Source: Magnetovibrio sp. (GTDB lineage Bacteria > Pseudomonadota > Alphaproteobacteria > Rhodospirillales > Magnetovibrionaceae). From it: a stretch of 47,581 bases of DNA. Made by a program: the position numbers and the translations under genes. Location: positions 1 to 47,581 of the forward strand of contig JANQJR010000047.1 in NCBI GenBank assembly GCA_028281525.1, in the 5' to 3' direction. How positions within the stretch are numbered: position 1 is the first letter of the stretch; each line of letters begins with the position of its first letter. This document shows positions 41,824 through 47,581 of the stretch, in pieces. Below the pieces are notes generated by a model. It was not told where the DNA came from. It ran no database searches and worked only from the letters and a program-made list of their open reading frames with translations.

Positions 41824-44275
41824 CGCCCACGACCCCGGCCAAGGCGTAGAGCAAGGCAGCGGCGGCGATGACGAGGCCGAAGCCGAAATGCACCGCCAGG
41901 ATCGTCGCGCCGATCGCGCCGATCACCGAAAAACAGCCGTTGACGCCCCAGGCCCAGGCCACCAATCGCGGCGCGTGCGCGTTCACGCGGCCCAGGCCCA
42001 ACGGGAACGGCATGCCCATGAAAAAGGCCAGCGGGGCGATCAACGCCAGCGACAAGGCGATGCGCCCACCGCCACCCAAGTCCCAGGCGACGGCGAACAC
42101 CCCCGGCAAAGCCGCTTGGTAGACCAACACGCCGCATGCGACCAGTCCCGCCGCCCAACCGGTGGGACCCAGGGCGCGCACCGGTCCGCGTTTCACCCGT
42201 GTTGCCATCCATGCCTCCGCCCACGCGGCAAAACGGGGCGCGATGGCGCTGCCCATTCCGGCGAACACCAGAAATCCCGCCAGCACCACGGCGACGGCGT
42301 AAACGGGATGGCCGAGAAACAGGATGAACCGCTGGATGAAGGCGATCTCGACGAACATGAAGGCAAGCCCCAAACAGGTGAAATAGACCATCACCCGCCC
42401 CGTTCCGACGGAGGACCGGACGGGACGCCGGCGCAGCCACAAGGGCAAGAGGATCAGCGCCGCGGAGAGCACCGTCGCTTGCACCAGGGTCGCGAACAGC
42501 ACCGGATAGCCCCACTCGATCATGCCCGCGCCGCCCACGCTGCGCAGGGCCAGGAATTCGCCCAGGCTCCGCCAACGGAAAAAATCGAAGAAATACGGCC
42601 TGTCGTCCGTGGCGGGGCGAATGTCGAACTTATAGGCGTTGAGGAACCGCTCCCGTTTTGCACCCACCAGGGCCTGCGTGGCTTGGTGGAAGTAGGGCTC
42701 CTGCAGGATGTTGAAACGGTTGGCTTCCTCGGGCTTCATGCCGGGTGCGTAGGCCAGATCGAAAGCGCGCCGGGCGGCGAAGGCGCGGATGACGTCCACG
42801 TCCGCGGGCGCGATATCGGCGGCACGCACTAGGATCGTAACGGTGTTCCAGCCGCGCACCATGGCGATGCGCCCGGCGGGTTCCGTGACGCCTTGACGTG
42901 TCAAAGCGCGGAGCGCCGTGGCGAACAGTTTCAGGCTGTCGCGCGGTGGCAGTTTGAGCCAGCGGGTCACGGCCAGATAACCGCCGGGTTTGAGGCGGCT
43001 GAGATAGGTTTCGAACGCTTCGAGCGTGTAGACGTAGCTTTCGCTGAGGCCGTGCACGCCCGCCGCGCCGGCGGCGAAGGAATCGAGCAGCGGAATTTGG
43101 ATCAAGTCCCATGTCGCGGAGCTGGCAGTCACGAACGCGCGCGCATCGGCCACGTGCACGCGGACATCGGGCCGCCCGTAGAGATCGCCCGCGAACGTGC
43201 GGTGGGTGTCTTGCACCAGCCGCACCACGCCGGGGTCGAGTTCCACCGCGTCGACCGCGTGCGCGCCGTGGTAAAGCGCTTGCAGGACATCCGCGCCGCC
43301 CCCGGCGCCCAGCACCAGCACCTCGGGATCGGACAGAAGATGATACGGCAGGGCCGAGGTGGTGTAGCCGAGATACCCGAGCGCGTCGAGGTCCCCGGAA
43401 AAGGCGGTGATGGGCATGGGCCCGCCGCCGTCGGCGAAGATGCCGAGTTGCGCCGGGGGTTCGGTCTGGTTGAGGAGGCTGAGCCCCGGCGCATGACGGA
43501 ACGGGACCGTGGGGCTTTGCACCACGCTCAAGAGGCTCAGGGGGCTTGAACGTTCAGCGATGACCTGCGCGCCGGGCACGTTCAGCGCCATGCTCAAGCT
43601 TTTGTAGGGCGACATCACGGGGGCTAGCCATGACGGCGGCAGGACCAGAACCAGGGCCGCGCCCATCACCACAGCAACCGCTACCCAGCCCCGATGGCGC
43701 GCCAGCCGCAGGGCCGCGCCCGCCGCCGCCGCGACGCCCAGGGCTGCGACGCCTTTGAGGATGTCTTGGGGCGCGAGGACCATCAAGGCGGCGATCATGC
43801 CCAGCGCGCCGAGGCCGGAGCCCACTAGGTTCACGGCGTAGACGCGCCCGATGACGTGGGCGTATCTTTGAAAGGTAAGGCCGATGCAGTTGGCCCCGGC
43901 GAAAAACGGCACCGTGAACAGCGCGTAGAAGGCCAGCAGATAAAGCAACTGCGTCGGCCGCCACACCACCTCCAACGGATTGAAAGGCAGGTGTTGGGCC
44001 AGTGCGAACCCCGCCAGGCCGCTGATTCCAAAAAACAGCGCATTGACGACGAAGGCGGCGGCGAAGCGGCGTTGAATCCAGGCGCGGGCCAGAAACAGGA
44101 AGGTGCCGCTGGCGCCGAAGCCGAGCAGGGCGATGCTGATCGCCATGTAGGCGAAGTGGTGCCACTGCACGATGGCGAACAGCCGCATCAACAGCACTTG
44201 GTAGGCCAACACGGCGAACGAGATGGCGAAGACGGCGCTGAGGATGGACGGAGGGACGCGCTTCGGCTGCGTCAT
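41780..44275 (-). CDS. polytopic membrane protein with spermidine-synthase-fold domain
   Basis: An 831-residue protein with three parts. Residues 1 to about 230 hold about seven hydrophobic helices (LSAVFAISFAVLAYQVLLMR). The middle (about 280-560) is a spermidine-synthase-like Rossmann domain with the SAM-type loop VLVLGAGGGADVLQALYHGA, acidic strand end VDAVELDP, and VHVADARAFV. From about 590 onward there are another seven or so helices. The aminopropyltransferase catalytic segment (normally DxxDP) reads DLIQIPLLDSF, so genuine spermidine synthesis is doubtful. It starts with ATGA overlapping the stop of the exported Pcm gene, so the two form one operon. The function is unknown. Confidence 0.82.
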   Translation of the reverse strand: MTQPKRVPPSILSAVFAISFAVLAYQVLLMRLFAIVQWHHFAYMAISIALLGFGASGTFLFLARAWIQRRFAAAFVVNALFFGISGLAGFALAQHLPFNPLEVVWRPTQLLYLLAFYALFTVPFFAGANCIGLTFQRYAHVIGRVYAVNLVGSGLGALGMIAALMVLAPQDILKGVAALGVAAAAGAALRLARHRGWVAVAVVMGAALVLVLPPSWLAPVMSPYKSLSMALNVPGAQVIAERSSPLSLLSVVQSPTVPFRHAPGLSLLNQTEPPAQLGIFADGGGPMPITAFSGDLDALGYLGYTTSALPYHLLSDPEVLVLGAGGGADVLQALYHGAHAVDAVELDPGVVRLVQDTHRTFAGDLYGRPDVRVHVADARAFVTASSATWDLIQIPLLDSFAAGAAGVHGLSESYVYTLEAFETYLSRLKPGGYLAVTRWLKLPPRDSLKLFATALRALTRQGVTEPAGRIAMVRGWNTVTILVRAADIAPADVDVIRAFAARRAFDLAYAPGMKPEEANRFNILQEPYFHQATQALVGAKRERFLNAYKFDIRPATDDRPYFFDFFRWRSLGEFLALRSVGGAGMIEWGYPVLFATLVQATVLSAALILLPLWLRRRPVRSSVGTGRVMVYFTCLGLAFMFVEIAFIQRFILFLGHPVYAVAVVLAGFLVFAGMGSAIAPRFAAWAEAWMATRVKRGPVRALGPTGWAAGLVACGVLVYQAALPGVFAVAWDLGGGGRIALSLALIAPLAFFMGMPFPLGLGRVNAHAPRLVAWAWGVNGCFSVIGAIGATILAVHFGFGLVIAAAALLYALAGVVGVTARAGGGESANKR

Positions 44276-45054
44276 GGGGCCCCGCGCACCAGGGGCACGA
44301 ACGCCACCGGCAGGAGTTGGCGCGTGGTGACCTGACCCGCCGAATCCTTTTCGACCAGGACCAGTTGCTGCGTGACGAACGCCCCTCCCACGGGAATCAC
44401 CATGCGTCCCCCGGGCTTGAGCTGGCGCACCAGGGGCGGCGGAATGTGGCCCGCGGCGGCGGTGACGACGATGCCGTCGAAAGGCCCGCACGCTTCCCAA
44501 CCGTAATAACCGTCGCCGATGCGCGCTTCGATATTGGCGTAGCCTTGCCGGCTCCAGGCTTTTGCCGCGGTTTTGCCCAGTTCGGGTATGATCTCGATGG
44601 TGCAGACCTTGTCCACCAGCCCGGACAGTACCGCCGCCTGATAGCCCGATCCCGAGCCGATCTCCAGCACCACATGGTCCGGTTCGGGGGCCAGCAGATC
44701 GGTCATGAGGGCGACGATGAAGGGCTGCGATATGGTTTGTCCGTGGCCGATCGGCACGGGACGGTCGGCGTAAGCCAGTTGCGCCAAAGGGCGGGGGGAC
44801 AGTGTGTTGCGGCCCAGGAAGGCGTGGCGCGGCACCGTATGCATGGTCTCCATGATCTGAGGCGACAGGTGCGCCCGCCCGGTGGCCGATGCGGCGGAGC
44901 GCGCATGTTCGGCGATGGTTTCGATCATGTCCGCACGCAGCGCGGCGAACGGATCGTCCTGCGCGAGGGCTTGCGGGCCCCAGCAGAGCCCCAGCGCGAC
45001 GGTAACGAGAACGCCCGCTTTAAGGGTCCGATTCGTCATAATGCCGCCGGTCAT
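44272..45054 (-). CDS. exported protein-L-isoaspartate O-methyltransferase-like protein
   Basis: A 260-residue Pcm-family protein. The N-terminus is a signal peptide or anchor (LKAGVLVTVALGLCWGPQALAQ with an AxA cleavage site), unusual for an enzyme that needs SAM. The methyltransferase part is otherwise complete: PRHAFLGRNTL, GHGQTISQPFIVALM, the SAM loop VVLEIGSGSGYQAAVLSGL, GDGYYGWEACGPFDGIVVTAAAGHIP, and LKPGGRMVIPVG. Cytoplasmic Pcm repairs isoaspartyl residues in damaged proteins. GGAG stands eight bases before the ATG at 45054; ATG 45039 is an alternative and still keeps the signal. The downstream partner overlaps by four bases. Confidence 0.88.
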   Translation of the reverse strand: MTGGIMTNRTLKAGVLVTVALGLCWGPQALAQDDPFAALRADMIETIAEHARSAASATGRAHLSPQIMETMHTVPRHAFLGRNTLSPRPLAQLAYADRPVPIGHGQTISQPFIVALMTDLLAPEPDHVVLEIGSGSGYQAAVLSGLVDKVCTIEIIPELGKTAAKAWSRQGYANIEARIGDGYYGWEACGPFDGIVVTAAAGHIPPPLVRQLKPGGRMVIPVGGAFVTQQLVLVEKDSAGQVTTRQLLPVAFVPLVRGAP

Positions 45055-45249
45055 GAAACGTGCTCCAGAACGCCGCTTGGTCGGACGGGGATGGATAGAA
45101 GACGGTTTCCAACAACCTTAGCACATCTTGCCGCCCGGGTGCGCCTTGCTCATACCGGGCCGATACCGGGTGCATACAGGCGAACCCGACAACAAATCCT
45201 TGCGCCCGGGCGTGCTTGGGTGTACAAACCCGACCGTTAACAGTCTCGC

Positions 45250-45299
45250 TGTCCACAGGATGGACAATGAGGTGGGCGCCCCGGGCTCCCGCCTTTTTT
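45250..45299 (+). promoter_or_regulatory. candidate attenuator in the rimP-nusA leader
   Basis: A small hairpin TGTCCA-CAGGA-TGGACA (45250-45266) is followed by the stem GGTGGG with CCCGCC (45271-45293, one G-T pair) and then TTTTTT (45294-45299). This terminator-like unit lies 40 bp before rimP. No gene upstream on this strand could be its target, so it probably controls read-through into rimP-nusA. Confidence 0.6.
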
Positions 45300-45339
45300 G
45301 TTTCCTGTTTTCGGCCCGCAGGCTTAAGGACGATGGAAT

Positions 45340-45846
45340 ATGGATTTGGCGAAACGCATCGAAGCGATCATTCAGCCCACCGTCGCGGATTTGGGCTTTG
45401 AGATCGTGCGCGTGCAAATCTCCGGGGCCAAGCGCCCGCGCCTGCAGATCATGGCGGAGCGCCAAGACGGCACCGGCATCGACGTGGAGGACTGCGCCGA
45501 TATTTCGCGCGCCGTCTCCGCGATCCTTGACGTGGAGGACCCGATCAAGGGGGAATTCACGCTGGAGGTGTCATCGCCCGGCATCGATCGTCCGCTGACA
45601 CGGCTTAAGGACTTCGAAACCTGGGCCGGGTTCGACGCCAAGATCGAACTGTCTTTCCCGCTGGAAAGCAGCGACGGGCGCAAACGCTATACGGGCCGCT
45701 TGTTGGGGCTCGACAACGAGGACAAGATTTTGATCGAAGGCGAAGACGGCGAGCAGTTCGCGCTTCCTTTCGAAGACGTACAACGTGCGAAATTGTTGCT
45801 GACCGACGAACTGATCGCGGCGGCCACCACGGAGCAGAACACATGA
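45340..45846 (+). CDS. rimP: ribosome maturation factor RimP
   Basis: Helps assemble the 30S subunit. It has 168 residues with the two-domain RimP pattern: ADLGFEIVRVQISGAKRPRL, then GTGIDVEDCADISRAVSAILD, and EVSSPGIDRPLTRLKDFE, the most conserved segment. The C-terminal Sm-like part starts at KRYTGRLLGL. AAGGA lies nine bases before the ATG. nusA overlaps the end by four bases (ATGA), so the two are translated together. This is the standard start of the rimP-nusA-ylxR-infB operon. Confidence 0.95.
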   Translation: MDLAKRIEAIIQPTVADLGFEIVRVQISGAKRPRLQIMAERQDGTGIDVEDCADISRAVSAILDVEDPIKGEFTLEVSSPGIDRPLTRLKDFETWAGFDAKIELSFPLESSDGRKRYTGRLLGLDNEDKILIEGEDGEQFALPFEDVQRAKLLLTDELIAAATTEQNT

Positions 45847-47438
45847 GCGATACCATTCAAACCACCGGCGTGCACGTGCGCCCCGAACTTCTGACCGTCG
45901 CCGACACGGTCGCCCGCGACAAGGGCATCGACCGTGACGAAGTGCTGGAAGCCATGGAACAGGCCATCCAGCGCGCCGGCCGCTCGAAGTACGGGCACGA
46001 ACACGACATCCGCGCGCACATCGACCGCAACACCGGCGAAATCACGCTGGCGCGTTATATCGAGGTGGTCGCGGACGACGCGGAAATCGAAAACGAATAC
46101 ATCCAGTTGCCGGTGTCGCGCGCCAAGCGCAAGAAAGACGACGCTGCCGTGGGTGAATTCATCATCGATCCGTTGCCGCCCATCGACTTCGGGCGCATCG
46201 CGGCGCAGACCGCCAAGCAGGTGATCGTGCAAAAGGTCCGCGAGGCCGAGCGCAAGCGCCAGTACGAAGAATACAAAGATCGCATCGGCGAAGTGGTCAA
46301 CGGCATCGTCAAGCGTATCGAATTCGGCAACGTGGTGGTTGATCTGGGCCGTGGCGAAGCGCTCATGCGCCGCGACGAAACCATTCCGCGCGAACACTTC
46401 AACAACGGCGACCGAGTGCGCGCGATCATCATGGACGTGCGCGAAGAGCAGCGCGGACCGCAAATCTTCCTGTCGCGCACGCACCCCGATTTCATGGTCA
46501 AGCTGTTTGCACAGGAAGTGCCGGAAATCTACGACGGCGTGATCGAAATCATGGCCGCGGCCCGCGATCCGGGATCGCGCGCCAAGATCGCGGTGCATTC
46601 CAACGACAGCTCCATCGATCCGGTGGGTCCGTGTATCGGCATGCGCGGCTCGCGCGTGCAGGCCGTTGTCGGCGAACTGCAGGGCGAAAAGATCGACATC
46701 ATCCAGCACTCCGTCGATCCCGCGACGTTCATCGTCAATGCGCTCGCGCCCGCCGAAGTGGTCAAGGTGGTGTTGGACGAAGAAAAGAACACCATCGAAG
46801 TGGTGGTGCCGGACGATCAGCTTTCGCTCGCCATCGGGCGGCGCGGCCAGAACGTGCGTCTCGCTTCGCAGCTTTCGGGCTGGAATATCGACATCCTGAC
46901 CGAAGCGGAGGAATCGGAACGCCGTCAGCAGGAATTCCAGGCGCGCACGCAAATGATCATCGACGCTCTGGATGTGGACGACGTGATCGCGCACCTGTTG
47001 GTCACGGAAGGTTTCACAAGCATCGAAGAGGTCGCCTTCGTACCGCTGGACGAATTGACCACCATCGAAGGCTTCGACGAAGACGTGGCCGAGGAATTGC
47101 GCGCCCGCGCGCGTGCCTATCTGGAGCGCCGCGATGAGGAGCTCAACGAAAAGCGCCGCGAGCTTGGCGTCCAGGACGACGTGCTCGAGGTCGAAGGCGT
47201 CGGCGTGGAAATGGCTGTGGCGCTGGGCGAACAGGGCATCAAGACCCGCGACGACTTGGCCGATCTGGCCGGGGACGAACTGGTCGAACTGCTGCCGCCG
47301 CTGTTGAAGATGGGCGAGGATCAGGCCAACGAGCTGATCATGCAGGCGCGCGCGCACTGGTTCGCGGATGACGAAACCGGCGGCGAAGGCGATGGCGAGG
47401 CCGCCGCCGATGAGGCCGCCGAGGGCAAAACGGAGTAA
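45843..47438 (+). CDS. nusA: transcription termination/antitermination factor NusA
   Basis: Binds RNA polymerase and nascent RNA to control pausing, termination and antitermination. It has 531 residues. Domain order: the N-terminal polymerase-binding domain (about 1-130), S1 domain (about 140-205, with GEVVNGIVKRIEFGNVVVDL), and two KH domains (about 205-350, with VGPCIGMRGSRVQAVVGEL and LAIGRRGQNVRLASQLSGW). A C-terminal acidic pair of helix-hairpin-helix repeats follows (about 370-500). The tail is rich in Gly, Glu and Ala. The start overlaps rimP. Confidence 0.97.
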   Translation: MSDTIQTTGVHVRPELLTVADTVARDKGIDRDEVLEAMEQAIQRAGRSKYGHEHDIRAHIDRNTGEITLARYIEVVADDAEIENEYIQLPVSRAKRKKDDAAVGEFIIDPLPPIDFGRIAAQTAKQVIVQKVREAERKRQYEEYKDRIGEVVNGIVKRIEFGNVVVDLGRGEALMRRDETIPREHFNNGDRVRAIIMDVREEQRGPQIFLSRTHPDFMVKLFAQEVPEIYDGVIEIMAAARDPGSRAKIAVHSNDSSIDPVGPCIGMRGSRVQAVVGELQGEKIDIIQHSVDPATFIVNALAPAEVVKVVLDEEKNTIEVVVPDDQLSLAIGRRGQNVRLASQLSGWNIDILTEAEESERRQQEFQARTQMIIDALDVDDVIAHLLVTEGFTSIEEVAFVPLDELTTIEGFDEDVAEELRARARAYLERRDEELNEKRRELGVQDDVLEVEGVGVEMAVALGEQGIKTRDDLADLAGDELVELLPPLLKMGEDQANELIMQARAHWFADDETGGEGDGEAAADEAAEGKTE

Positions 47439-47454
47439 GACGGGAGGCCGGGCC

Positions 47455-47581
47455 ATGACCACCGGCCCCAGACGCCGCCCGGAACGCAAATGCATCGTTT
47501 CGGGCGAGACGAAACCGCAGACCGAAATGTTGCGTTTCGTCATCGGCCCGGGGGACCGGGTGGTGTTCGATGCGGCGGGGA
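47455..47581 (+). CDS. YlxR-family RNA-binding protein, 3' end cut by the window
   Basis: The first 42 residues are visible: MTTGPRRRPERKCIVSGE and then PQTEMLRFVIGPG, with the ERKCIVSGE signature of the YlxR/DUF448 family. GGGAGG lies before the ATG at 47455. In this operon YlxR precedes infB; in alphaproteobacteria it is often fused to or followed by an L7Ae-like part, which would lie outside the window. Confidence 0.88.
   Translation, partial: MTTGPRRRPERKCIVSGETKPQTEMLRFVIGPGDRVVFDAAG

Noticed and set aside
41780-44275. Simple call as spermidine synthase (speE)
   Set aside because: The catalytic DxxDP segment is missing and the protein is flanked by two sets of membrane helices, so polyamine synthesis is not supported.
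45687-47543. Long minus-strand frame opposite rimP-nusA
   Set aside because: It is His/Asp/Arg-rich shadow sequence with no family features, lying under well-supported genes.

Overview
The window is chromosomal DNA from an alphaproteobacterium, most likely a member of the Rhodospirillales or a close marine or magnetotactic-type relative. This rests on gene order and family content, because no rRNA is present. The strongest marker is the right half, which follows the alphaproteobacterial order tsaB-rimI-...-mucR-fur-miaB-phoH-ybeY-corC-lnt-XRE regulator-metK-trmB-...-rimP-nusA-ylxR. A MucR/Ros regulator and a SAM-II type riboswitch candidate fit the same class. The DNA is GC-rich, so many long antisense open frames exist that are not genes. 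I see no tRNA, rRNA, CRISPR array, prophage or intact transposase.

Layout. 1-3640 (+): end of an AmpG-like permease, pyrophosphatase, a macro-domain hydrolase and a periplasmic protein of unknown function. 3722-8937 (-): PiT phosphate transporter with a Pho-box-like palindrome, a PNPOx-fold protein, malic enzyme MaeB and a small stress-type protein. 9045-13290 (+): mutS, a membrane-anchored DUF411 metal-binding protein and a TetR regulator behind two abutting 16-bp palindromes. 13333-14848 (-): persulfide-dioxygenase-like hydrolase and glutathione transferase. 14957-15226: a 270-bp non-coding element with 34-bp terminal inverted repeats, directly against the glnD ribosome-binding site. 15236-23999 (+): glnD, an EEP-family phosphohydrolase of unusual composition, murJ, trpS, an NfuA-like scaffold and a Bax-like glucosaminidase. 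24121-28280: GAF plus degenerate GGDEF protein, MmcQ/YjbR protein, polysaccharide deacetylase, SDR and D-Ala-D-Ala dipeptidase. 28389-41823 (+): the conserved alphaproteobacterial block, with a hybrid histidine-kinase-type sensor and a TusA-like protein inserted. 41780-45054 (-): an unusual two-gene operon of an exported protein-isoaspartate methyltransferase and a polytopic spermidine-synthase-fold protein. 45340-end (+): rimP-nusA-ylxR behind a candidate attenuator.

How the genes connect. The right part is translation and RNA maintenance (tRNA t6A and ms2i6A modification, m7G46 tRNA methylation, 16S rRNA maturation, transcription elongation) combined with SAM supply and use. A SAM-II-like RNA lies before metK, which is followed by three genes with SAM-type methyltransferase folds. 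The left part is housekeeping metabolism (phosphate, pyruvate/malate, nitrogen signalling through PII) and envelope upkeep (AmpG, MurJ, Bax, DdpX-like dipeptidase, Lnt). The points I judge most worth a second look are the exported Pcm/membrane SpeE-fold pair, the SAM-II candidate at metK, the MITE-like element at glnD with related motifs at two other genes, and the probable ATT start of tsaB.
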